NCBI GenBank assembly: GCA_001898145.1
Contig: MKSR01000047.1
Location: forward strand, 372,001 to 436,000
DNA length: 64,000 bases
Reading direction: 5' to 3'
Origin: Dyadobacter sp. 50-39
Lineage (GTDB): Bacteria; Bacteroidota; Bacteroidia; Cytophagales; Spirosomataceae
This document shows, piece after piece, positions 54,331 through 61,481 of the stretch. Every line of letters starts with the position of its first letter. Position 1 is the first letter of the stretch. The translations under genes were made by a program, and so were the position numbers. The notes beneath the pieces were generated by a model. It had not been told where the DNA came from, did not search any database, and was given only the letters and a program-made list of their open reading frames with translations.

Positions 54331-55590
54331 ATGAGCTACTGCGCTATTGTAAAAACCAGCCTGGCTATCCTTTGGCTCGGCTTTCAGGCACCTCAGGTAC
54401 AGGCGCAGGCTGTCGGCCAGGCGTTGCCGCCCCGCCAGGAAGGCGAGCTTGATATCCATCATATCAACACTGGTATGGGCAACGCGACCTTTATGGTCCT
54501 GCCCGACGGGACTACTTTTCTGGTCGACGCAGGTGCCTTGGATCCCACTGAAGCGCGTACACAGAGTGCACGGAACACGAAGGCTAAACCGAGTGCGGAC
54601 CGACAGCCCGGTGAATGGATCGCCCGATATATTCGTAAAGTTGTCCAAACACCCGTTGTGGACTATGCGCTGATAACCCATTTTCACGACGACCACATGG
54701 GTACGCCGACCTCCATTTCCAAAAAATCGGAACAGGGGAATTATGCGCTGGCGGGTATCACAGAAGTGGCAGAGTTTGTAACGATTAGGAAAATCATAGA
54801 TCGTGGCTGGCCTGACTATGTATATCCGAGGCCGGTGCAGGACACGATGGTGCGTAACTACCGGACGTTTCTGAATTGGCAGGTGAAAAGCAAAAATCTG
54901 CGTGTAGAGGCAAGCATTCCTGGCCGTAATGATCAGATTGTTTTGCTGCACGACCCGCAGAAATACAAAGCTCTGTTTGAAGTACGGAACATTTCAGCCA
55001 ATGGCGAAATCTGGACGGGAGTTGGTACCGAAACGCGTAAGCATTTTCCTGAATTGAAAGACCTGAAACCCGAGCAATACCCCACCGAGAATATGTGCAG
55101 CATCGCCACAAGGGTCAGCTACGGGAAGTTCGATTATTTTACAGGCGGCGACACGCCCGGCGTTGTTCAACCAGGTGTTCCGGTGTGGCACGACGTGGAG
55201 ACACCTGTGGCAAAAGTTGTCGGGCCGGTAGATGTTCATATTCTCGATCATCATGGTAACCGCGATTCCCAAAACGATGTCTTGTTAGGCGCATTACGGC
55301 CGCGCGTGCTGGTGATCCCGGTGTGGTCGTCGGATCACCCCGGCCACGATGTGCTGGACCGTATCTATTCTCAGCGCATTTATCAGGGCGACAGGGACGT
55401 GTTTGCTACGGATATGCTCGAAGCCAACAAGTTGGTGATCGGCGAAATGCTAAGCCGTTTGAAAAGCGATAGCGGCCATGTAGTGGTACGTGTTGCAAAT
55501 GGGGGAGGTAGCTACCGCGTGTTCGTGCTGGATGACCGCGGCGAGGAATTGACCATTAAATCGATCCACGGGCCGTATACCTCCCGGTAA
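54331..55590 (+). CDS. Exported metallo-beta-lactamase-fold hydrolase
   Basis: The protein has 419 residues. The signal peptide ends QVQAQA (residue 27). The MBL fold is seen in DIHHINTGMGNATFMVLPDGTTFLVDAG, the metal motif ITHFHDDHMG (His117, His119, Asp121, His122), DYFTGGDTPG and the late His in DVHILDHHGNRDSQND. This resembles the ComEC/Rec2-type MBL family of stand-alone secreted enzymes. Possible substrates are phosphodiesters or nucleotides; none is shown. An insertion between the metal sites (about 150-230) is specific to this group. It is second in a transcript with the 100-residue gene. Confidence 0.88.
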   Translation: MSYCAIVKTSLAILWLGFQAPQVQAQAVGQALPPRQEGELDIHHINTGMGNATFMVLPDGTTFLVDAGALDPTEARTQSARNTKAKPSADRQPGEWIARYIRKVVQTPVVDYALITHFHDDHMGTPTSISKKSEQGNYALAGITEVAEFVTIRKIIDRGWPDYVYPRPVQDTMVRNYRTFLNWQVKSKNLRVEASIPGRNDQIVLLHDPQKYKALFEVRNISANGEIWTGVGTETRKHFPELKDLKPEQYPTENMCSIATRVSYGKFDYFTGGDTPGVVQPGVPVWHDVETPVAKVVGPVDVHILDHHGNRDSQNDVLLGALRPRVLVIPVWSSDHPGHDVLDRIYSQRIYQGDRDVFATDMLEANKLVIGEMLSRLKSDSGHVVVRVANGGGSYRVFVLDDRGEELTIKSIHGPYTSR

Positions 55591-55713
55591 AAAGATTAGT
55601 CAAAAAATCTCTTGCATTACATTTACATTGGGCCGTTCGGACATCTTCCGGGCGGCACTTTTGTTCATAATCAGCGGTTTAGGCTCCCACAGGATAAACG
55701 GTATTTTATTTGC

Positions 55714-55744
55714 TTTGAATGCCGGAAAGTGGTTAATACATTTG
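55714..55744 (+). promoter_or_regulatory. Textbook Bacteroidota promoter for the two-gene membrane cassette
   Basis: TTTG (55714-55717), exactly 19 bases, then TACATTTG (55737-55744). The RNA start is expected near 55750 and the first ATG is at 55783. Confidence 0.75.
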
Positions 55745-55782
55745 ATTGAAACAAAGGAACTTAATCAAGCTTAGACATCGAT

Positions 55783-55998
55783 ATGGGGCCTATCAACTAC
55801 GAAGAATTGACCAATTATTTCTCATGGGCCGTTCTGGTCGGCACGGGTAGCTGGGGAATTTATTCCGTGTTTAAAGCTCTATCCGTCTTCTTTAAAGATG
55901 AAGTCACATTCTACAATCCTGAGAATGGCAAGACGATTACGCTGGGCAAGCACCACCGTGAAGGTCTCGACAAGGAAATGTTAGATTTTTGGAAATAA
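55783..55998 (+). CDS. Small membrane protein, gene 1 of a two-gene unit
   Basis: The protein has 71 residues. One membrane segment (about 12-35, FSWAVLVGTGSWGIYSVFKAL) is followed by a short polar tail with EVTFYNPENGKTITLGKHHREGL. No family is recognised. It has its own strong promoter, and its stop codon directly abuts the start codon of the next gene (no spacer), so the two are translated together. The role is unknown; the pair looks like a dedicated module. Confidence 0.65.
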   Translation: MGPINYEELTNYFSWAVLVGTGSWGIYSVFKALSVFFKDEVTFYNPENGKTITLGKHHREGLDKEMLDFWK

Positions 55999-56358
55999 AT
56001 GTCTTTACAGAAGCATCGAAAAAGGACTCCGGTTACTAAACCAAACAGCTCCGTTACAGCGGTTGCCTCCTTTTACTCTACGCTTTTTCTCCAACTGCCG
56101 GAATTTGGATTCAAAGGCGTCATTTCAGTTTGTGCTCCCGTTTTTGGATATCTGACATTTATCGTTTGGAAAGTAGTGCATTCCCGGGTGCGTCTGGCTT
56201 ACTACGAATACGAAACAAAGAAATACATTACTGAACTGGAATCCGAGAAGATAAGGCCGGGAATATGCTGTGAGGAGGTTCGTGAAATCGAATCGAGGAT
56301 TAAGAATTACAGAGATGCAATGCACGAGCGCAGAGTGAATGCATTGGAAGGAATCTAA
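55999..56358 (+). CDS. Small membrane protein with coiled-coil-like tail, gene 2 of the unit
   Basis: The protein has 119 residues. A basic N terminus is followed by hydrophobic stretches at about 25-36 and 39-58 (GFKGVISVCAPVFGYLTFIVWKVV) and a charged helical tail (LAYYEYETKKYITELESEKIRPG, CEEVREIESRIKNYRDAMHERRVNALEG) of coiled-coil character. No family recognised. It begins immediately after the stop of gene 1. A bidirectional-looking terminator follows. It may bridge membrane and cytoplasm; that is inference. Confidence 0.65.
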   Translation: MSLQKHRKRTPVTKPNSSVTAVASFYSTLFLQLPEFGFKGVISVCAPVFGYLTFIVWKVVHSRVRLAYYEYETKKYITELESEKIRPGICCEEVREIESRIKNYRDAMHERRVNALEGI

Positions 56359-56370
56359 TGAGATATGTAT

Positions 56371-56399
56371 AAACCCGGTGCCGAATTTCCGGCACCGGG
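56371..56399. terminator. Terminator between the small membrane unit and the alcohol dehydrogenase gene
   Basis: A perfect 10-bp stem (56374-56383 with 56390-56399) around a 6-base loop. On the minus strand it is followed by TTTAT, so it mainly ends the dehydrogenase transcript; it may stop both. Confidence 0.75.
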
Positions 56400-56406
56400 A
56401 CTTACA

Positions 56407-57447
56407 CTACAAAGTGGCCATATCGATTACAAACCGGTAGCGAACGTCGCCTTTCAGCATACGTTCGTATGAAGCAGTGATGTCTTTAATATCAATTAGT
56501 TCAATATCCGAAACGATATTGTGCTCGGCGCAGAAATCCAGCATTTCCTGTGTTTCGGCAATGCCTCCGATGCCGGATCCGGCCATGCTGCGACGGCCCG
56601 TCAGAAGTGAGAATGGCCGGACCGAATAAGGCTCGGTAGGTACACCGACGTTGATCAGCGTTCCATTCGTACGCAGCAGCGATAGGTACATATCCATATC
56701 ATGTACCGCTGAAACGGTGTCGAGAATAAAATCGAAGCTTCCCTTTACGGCTTTTACCTGTTCAGGATCGGAGGTAACCACGAAATGGTGTGCACCGAGT
56801 TCTCTGGCTGCCTGCTCTTTGGACGCGGAAGTGCTCAATACTGTCACTTCTGCGCCGAAAGCGACGCCGAACTTTACGGCCATGTGTCCCAGCCCGCCCA
56901 GGCCAAGCACAGCAAGTTTATGACCTTTACCGACCTTCCAATGGCGAAGCGGCGAGTAGGTGGTAATACCTGCACACAAAAGAGGCGCAGTGGCCGCCAG
57001 GGAGAGCTTGTCGGAAACCGAAAGCACAAATTCCTCGCGCACGACAATGGTGTTGGAATAGCCACCATAGGTCGGTACACCGCTGCGGTCGAGGTTGTTG
57101 TAAGTCTGGGTGTTGCCTTCCAGGCAGTATTGTTCAAGGCCGTCCTTGCAGTTTTCGCAAACCTGACAAGAATCCACCATGCAGCCGACACCCGCCAGAT
57201 CGCCGGCTTTGAATTTCTTCACGTGCCCGCCTACCTGCGTAACTTTTCCCACAATTTCATGGCCCGGGACCATTGGGAATACACCTGGAAACCATTCGTC
57301 CTTTATCTGGTGCAGGTCGGAATGGCAAACGCCGCAATAGTGAATTTCAATCTGAACATCGTGTGGGCCGACGTCCCTTCTTTCAAACTCCCATGGCGCC
57401 AGGTCGGTTTCAGGTGTTTGGGCTGCGTAAGCTTTTGCTTGTATCAT
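56407..57447 (-). CDS. Zinc- and NAD(P)-dependent alcohol dehydrogenase (cinnamyl-alcohol/YahK type)
   Basis: The protein has 346 residues, family length. Catalytic zinc site: YCGVCHSDLHQ, VPGHEIVG and the late Cys in APLLCAGITTYSPL. Four structural-zinc Cys are in CMVDSCQVCENCKDGLEQYC. The Rossmann motif is VLGLGGLGHMAVKF. The C-terminal part GSGIGGIAETQEMLDFCAEHNI is typical of the CAD/YahK group, which reduces aldehydes with NADPH. Cytoplasmic. It has its own promoter at 57476-57504 and stands alone. Confidence 0.95.
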   Translation of the reverse strand: MIQAKAYAAQTPETDLAPWEFERRDVGPHDVQIEIHYCGVCHSDLHQIKDEWFPGVFPMVPGHEIVGKVTQVGGHVKKFKAGDLAGVGCMVDSCQVCENCKDGLEQYCLEGNTQTYNNLDRSGVPTYGGYSNTIVVREEFVLSVSDKLSLAATAPLLCAGITTYSPLRHWKVGKGHKLAVLGLGGLGHMAVKFGVAFGAEVTVLSTSASKEQAARELGAHHFVVTSDPEQVKAVKGSFDFILDTVSAVHDMDMYLSLLRTNGTLINVGVPTEPYSVRPFSLLTGRRSMAGSGIGGIAETQEMLDFCAEHNIVSDIELIDIKDITASYERMLKGDVRYRFVIDMATL

Positions 57448-57475
57448 ATCAGGAAAAAGGGGTTTAATTCGATCA

Positions 57476-57504
57476 CAAAAATAGCAACCCGTTTGCTAGC
57501 GCAA
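57476..57504 (-). promoter_or_regulatory. Bacteroidota-type promoter for the alcohol dehydrogenase gene
   Basis: On the minus strand TTG (57504-57502), 18 bases, then TATTTTTG (57483-57476), 29 bases before the ATG at 57447. A small palindrome (TTTGCTAGCGCAA, 57492-57504) overlaps the -33 region and might be a regulator site. Confidence 0.6.
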
Positions 57505-57699
57505 TTAAGACTTTCAAATCATTGCTTATAGTTTTCAAACAATGCCCTTTTTCATCCTTTTTTGAACACTTTCTTTTTCGTGAGCCGGCAGATCGGTACA
57601 ACCCAAAAGGAAAAAATTCTGGCCTGTACATCGAAAATCAAGTTTGGATCGTTTATAAATTCATGTTGGGTCAACGTATATAAGTACTACGTTCTCAGA

Positions 57700-57727
57700 T
57701 ACGGATTTTTCCGGAACTTAATCCGTA
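57700..57727. promoter_or_regulatory. Inverted repeat ahead of the outer-membrane barrel gene
   Basis: TACGGATT (57700-57707) and AATCCGTA (57720-57727), 75 bases before the ATG at 57802. It may be a leader hairpin or a regulator site. The rest of the 354-base gap 57448-57801 contains only the dehydrogenase promoter; no TAnnTTTG box faces the barrel gene. Confidence 0.4.
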
Positions 57728-57801
57728 CATTACTACGTTACCGCCTCATAACGAATAAATTAGTGCAGCTAAGAATTATCACATCCATTTACAGGCAAAG
57801 T

Positions 57802-58731
57802 ATGCAGTTTCGTAAGCCGGAAGCGTTTGCAATTTTCTTATCCTTGCTGGGCATAAGCATGGTCTGTTGTGCCCAAAAGCCTGGCTTGCCTGGGTCGGCA
57901 CCTTCCAAATGGATCACTTTTCGCACCACGCATGCACCGGGAAAAGTATACCGCTTTGCAAATGGCGGCAACAAGACTTTTACCAATGAGGAAATGTATG
58001 TCCGCGCGTGGTTGCCGGTTGTTCATAAAAAGAACTTCACGTTGATTCTAGGCCCCAACTACCGCGCTGAGCAGCTTGAATTCAAGAGTAGCGGCGAGAA
58101 CCCAGCCAAGAAATTCGAGGGTTGGAACCTGCGTACTTTCGCGCTGGACCTCAACTCATTTGTGCGGTTGGATAGCACGTCCTGGCTTTTGCTGACTTCA
58201 CACGTCAATAAAACAGGGAATTTTGCAATGCTTTCTGCCAAGGAAATTCCCCTGAATTACACTGTTTCGGCGTCGTATCTGAAAAGAACTTCCCCCAATA
58301 AAGAGATCGGAGCAGGCATCATTTTCAACAAGAGTTACAAGCTGACCGTGCTGCCTGTCTTTCTATTCAACTATAATCTCTCCGAAAGAGAAGGAATCGA
58401 GATTATGCTGCCCAAGAAAATGGCGTGGCGGCATAACCTGTCGCCCAATGACTTGTTGTACTTCAAAGCGGAGGCTGTCACGCGCACGTATTATCTTAAC
58501 CGTGTCGCCGAAGGGACGCCGGATGTTTGTCGCCGGATAGACGTCGATATGGGCATATCCTACAACCGGCGGTTTGGAAAATTTGGCGGAGTAGAGCTTT
58601 TTGGCGGCTACCGCAAGAATATTTCCAACAAAATGGTGCACGATGCGGTGCCGGTGCGGACTTCCGGGCTTGCGGCTACGGTCGAGTTTTACATTCAGCC
58701 GCCCAGCTTTCGGGGAAAGCGCGCTCGATAA
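57802..58731 (+). CDS. Outer-membrane beta-barrel protein (DUF6268-like)
   Basis: The protein has 309 residues from ATG 57802, where a signal peptide begins (FAIFLSLLGISMVCCAQ). The frame is open 80 codons further upstream, but that part has no family character. After the signal, amphipathic strands alternate through the whole chain (KNFTLILGPNYRAEQLEF, SWLLLTSHVNKTG, YKLTVLPVFLFNYNL, LLYFKAEAVTRTYYLN, GGVELFGGYRKNIS) and end LAATVEFYIQPPSF. This matches DUF6268-type barrels of Bacteroidota, from memory. The role is unknown; a passive channel or envelope protein is likely. Confidence 0.7.
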   Translation: MQFRKPEAFAIFLSLLGISMVCCAQKPGLPGSAPSKWITFRTTHAPGKVYRFANGGNKTFTNEEMYVRAWLPVVHKKNFTLILGPNYRAEQLEFKSSGENPAKKFEGWNLRTFALDLNSFVRLDSTSWLLLTSHVNKTGNFAMLSAKEIPLNYTVSASYLKRTSPNKEIGAGIIFNKSYKLTVLPVFLFNYNLSEREGIEIMLPKKMAWRHNLSPNDLLYFKAEAVTRTYYLNRVAEGTPDVCRRIDVDMGISYNRRFGKFGGVELFGGYRKNISNKMVHDAVPVRTSGLAATVEFYIQPPSFRGKRAR

Positions 58732-58771
58732 GGACGGTACTTTCTATCAAGCCGGCGTGTTGCCTGTATGA

Positions 58772-59530
58772 TCATCCCGCAATCTCCACCCGCAGACCCT
58801 GCTGTTGCAAGGCCCCGGTTTTATCCGCATCCGCGCCGGGATCGGTGATGAGGGTATGGATGGATGAAAGCCCTGCAAACTTTACATAGCTATCTCTTCC
58901 GATCTTGGAAGCATCGCAAAGAAGCATTACCTGCCCCGCGTTGCGGATGAAAGCGGTGGTAATGCTGGATTCATGCTCGCTATGGGCGGTTAAGCCGTTT
59001 TCTACTGACAATCCGTCGACCCCGATGAATGCCTTATGAGCGTGATAGCCGTTGATATGCTGCACGGCCTTATCTCCGTGGATGGCCTTCCTGGTTTTGT
59101 CGAGCTCTCCGCCGATCAGGTTGATCTGAATCGAAGGTACATCTATCAGCTCTGCCAGCACGGGCAGCGAATTGGTGATCACCCGGATGCTCTTCTTTTT
59201 AAGAAAACGGCACATCTGAAATACGGTACTTCCGCAATCAAGGAAAATAATGTCGCCATCCTGCACATATGAGGCTGCTTTTTCGGCAATCTGCTCTTTG
59301 ACAGGATTGTTCACGGCTGACTTCTCCGAAAACCCGGTCAACACCGGGTTTTCAATTCTCATCGCCCCCCCGTGTGTACGGACAAGAAGCCCTTCTTCGG
59401 CAATGTCGCCCAGGTCGCGGCGGATCGTCGCTGGTGATGCTTCCAGTATCTCGGCGAGCTCGAAAACGCTAAGGCTGTCAGCCTGGTCGAGTGCCGTCAG
59501 AATTTTTTTCTTACGCTCTTGAAAGTTCAT
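58772..59530 (-). CDS. DeoR/GlpR-family transcription regulator
   Basis: The protein has 252 residues. An N-terminal winged helix of DeoR type (ERKKKILTALDQADSLSVFELAEILEASPATIRRDLGDIAEEGLLVRTHGGA) is joined to a DeoR C-terminal sugar-phosphate sensor (DGDIIFLDCGSTVFQMCRFL, VITNSLPVLAELI, AFIGVDGLSVENGLTAHSEHE, CDASKIGRDSYVKFAGL). Members repress sugar or nucleoside catabolism genes until a phosphorylated sugar binds. The gene is divergent from the DUF4406 gene, with two operator copies between, so it most likely represses both itself and that gene. Confidence 0.93.
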   Translation of the reverse strand: MNFQERKKKILTALDQADSLSVFELAEILEASPATIRRDLGDIAEEGLLVRTHGGAMRIENPVLTGFSEKSAVNNPVKEQIAEKAASYVQDGDIIFLDCGSTVFQMCRFLKKKSIRVITNSLPVLAELIDVPSIQINLIGGELDKTRKAIHGDKAVQHINGYHAHKAFIGVDGLSVENGLTAHSEHESSITTAFIRNAGQVMLLCDASKIGRDSYVKFAGLSSIHTLITDPGADADKTGALQQQGLRVEIAG

Positions 59531-59546
59531 GACAAATACTTAATTT

Positions 59547-59582
59547 TGATCAAAAATAATCAAAATTGATTAAAAATAATCA
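59547..59582. promoter_or_regulatory. Double operator for the DeoR regulator
   Basis: Two copies of TGAT(C/T)AAAAATAATCA at 59547-59562 and 59567-59582, each with TGAT/ATCA ends, spaced exactly 20 bases (two helical turns). They sit 17 bases from the regulator ATG. A minus-strand -7 box TAATTTTG (59622-59615) lies beyond them, so bound regulator would block its own transcript. Confidence 0.75.
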
Positions 59583-59663
59583 GATCTGTTAGCGATGAAT
59601 GGCCTGATGCTTGCCAAAATTAGTGTAGTTGATTAAATTATTTCATTTAAATTCAAAACAGTC

Positions 59664-60029
59664 ATGAGCGGATTGATGATCCTGGTGGCCGGTCCCTACC
59701 GGTCGGGCACTAACGACGACCCCATTTTAATGCAAAAAAATCTGGATTACCTTGAATCGGTGACCTTGCAGCTATTCCGTGCGGGTCACTTGCCCGTTAT
59801 CGGCGAATGGGTAGCGCTTCCGCTACTGAAACTGGCGGGTTCCAAGGTGCCTGGCGATGCTCCCTACGAGGAGATTTTATATCCGGTAGCAGGGAGGCTG
59901 TTGCAGAAATGCGACGCGATCCTGAGACTAAAGGGGGAATCCAAAGGTGCCGACGAGGACGTTAGGATCGGTCGCGAACGCGGATTACAGATTTACTATA
60001 ACGTGGCAGATGTGCCTGGTTGTGGCTGA
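59664..60029 (+). CDS. DUF4406 / nucleoside 2-deoxyribosyltransferase-like protein
   Basis: The protein has 121 residues. The fold is suggested by the start LMILVAGPYRSGTNDDPILMQKNLDYLESV, the segment LFRAGHLPVIGEWVALPLLKL and the end CDAILRLKGESKGADEDVRIGRERGLQIYYNVADVP, with the conserved GADEDVRIGRERGL loop. This matches the DUF4406 group of the nucleoside deoxyribosyltransferase-like superfamily. The reaction is not known; a nucleoside or sugar-phosphate substrate is plausible because it shares an operator with a DeoR regulator. Its stop TGA directly abuts the opposite-strand stop of the kinase gene (palindrome TGATCA). Confidence 0.8.
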   Translation: MSGLMILVAGPYRSGTNDDPILMQKNLDYLESVTLQLFRAGHLPVIGEWVALPLLKLAGSKVPGDAPYEEILYPVAGRLLQKCDAILRLKGESKGADEDVRIGRERGLQIYYNVADVPGCG

Positions 60030-61394
60030 TCAGAGCAGGTTGGGTAATCCAACCTTACTTTTATCGAACATCGGCACCAAAACGTAAAAGCACGTGCCTT
60101 TTCCCGGCTCGCTTTCAAGCCAGATCTTTCCATTCTGGGCTTTGATGAATTCCATGCAGAGCATCAGGCCCAGTCCAACCCCTTTTTCATTGTTCGTTCC
60201 AAAGGTCGACTCGACATTGAGAGAAAAAATAGACCGCTGTTTTTCCGGCGACATGCCGATGCCGTCGTCCTGGACGGAAATCAGGCAATTCATTCCCTGC
60301 GCTTCGGCTTTCACCATGATATGCCCGCCCATGCTGGTGAATTTGATCGCATTGCCGACAATGTTCCGCAGGATAAGCTGCATCATGTCGCTGTCGGCAT
60401 ATATGCTGGCGGACGGATCGAAATAATAATCCAGGCTAATGTTTTTTCGGGCGGCCGTGTTCCGTTCCAGGTTCAATGTGGGTTCGAATAGCGTTTGCAC
60501 ATTGAGGCATTCCAGCTGTGCAGAAACACCGTGGAGCTGGGATTTGGACCAGTCGAGCAGCTTGGAGAGCATCGCCAGCGTATTCTTGGTGGAGTTCAGC
60601 AGTTCGTTCTCGATGTCGATCTTCTGTGCCTCATCCAGTTCGTGTTGCGTTAGAAGTTCGAGGAAGTTCTGGATACTGCCCAGCGGCGAGCGCAGGTCGT
60701 GCGCTACAATGGACATCAGTTTGTTTTTCTCTGCATTCAATTTTTCCAGTTCTTCGTTTTGCTTGACGATCTGAGCGTTTTGAAGCTGGATTGCTTTCGA
60801 CTTTTCGAGCGCCGACACTTTTTCGCGCTCATAGCTACCCCTAATATAGTGGATACAGAAATAGGTGATAGCCGCCACTACTGCGTAGGCCGACATGTGA
60901 TCAACAAATCGGTTGGATCTGGTGGTATAGGTGTCAGGCACCAGATGTGGATAATAGAATTCGACCAGATTAAGAATAATCAGGATCGTCACGTTAACCG
61001 GAATCCAAAGCTTGTATTGATCGACCGGGCTGATCGCAATGCTGAGCAGCAGGAATAGCAGAAAAAAAAGATCGGTAGGGCCCCGCAAGCCCGAATTGAG
61101 GAAATAATTAACAGTGAACAACGATATTCCCACAATGTTGGCCAGCAATGCGCTGCTACTGACCATGTTTCTGAACCGCGATGCGTAGTAGAGTCCCACC
61201 GTGATCAACAGGACGATAAGACTTGCGAGTGCGATGTCGGGCAGTCCTATTGCGTAGTTGAATGGTACATTATATAGCAGTGCAAAGATCGATATCAGGT
61301 ATACCGAGTGGAGTATCCGGGCATTCAATGGGAATACCGAAGGGTCACCGGATAAGTTAATCCATGTTCGATAGATTGAATCTTTGAGAGGCAA
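60030..61394 (-). CDS. Membrane-bound sensor histidine kinase
   Basis: The protein has 454 residues. The start is TTG at 61394; no in-frame ATG lies before the first membrane helix and a stop lies further upstream. About six membrane helices cover residues 30-182, with no clear periplasmic domain. A coiled-coil linker (about 186-225, QNEELEKLNAEKN) leads to HisKA with H-box SIVAHDLRSPLGS (His232), N-box NIVGNAIKFT, G1 DDGIGMS and G2 GVGLGLMLC. It senses something in the inner membrane. No response regulator lies next to it, so it is an orphan kinase. Confidence 0.92.
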   Translation of the reverse strand: MPLKDSIYRTWINLSGDPSVFPLNARILHSVYLISIFALLYNVPFNYAIGLPDIALASLIVLLITVGLYYASRFRNMVSSSALLANIVGISLFTVNYFLNSGLRGPTDLFFLLFLLLSIAISPVDQYKLWIPVNVTILIILNLVEFYYPHLVPDTYTTRSNRFVDHMSAYAVVAAITYFCIHYIRGSYEREKVSALEKSKAIQLQNAQIVKQNEELEKLNAEKNKLMSIVAHDLRSPLGSIQNFLELLTQHELDEAQKIDIENELLNSTKNTLAMLSKLLDWSKSQLHGVSAQLECLNVQTLFEPTLNLERNTAARKNISLDYYFDPSASIYADSDMMQLILRNIVGNAIKFTSMGGHIMVKAEAQGMNCLISVQDDGIGMSPEKQRSIFSLNVESTFGTNNEKGVGLGLMLCMEFIKAQNGKIWLESEPGKGTCFYVLVPMFDKSKVGLPNLL

Positions 61395-61416
61395 GATGTG
61401 CAGGGTTTCGTTGCTG

Positions 61417-61449
61417 CAAATATAATGTACGCATGTCCATTAAACACAA
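61417..61449 (-). promoter_or_regulatory. Promoter for the histidine kinase gene
   Basis: On the minus strand TTG (61449-61447), 22 bases, then a perfect TATATTTG (61424-61417). It is 22 bases upstream of the TTG start codon at 61394, which supports that start. Spacing to TTG is slightly long. Confidence 0.5.
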
Positions 61450-61481
61450 GTAGAATTAATTTAATTGGCAGGGCACGTACC

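Noticed and set aside
57562-57801. 80-codon 5' extension of the barrel gene
   Set aside because: It shows no family character and holds an inverted repeat; a clear signal peptide starts at 57802.
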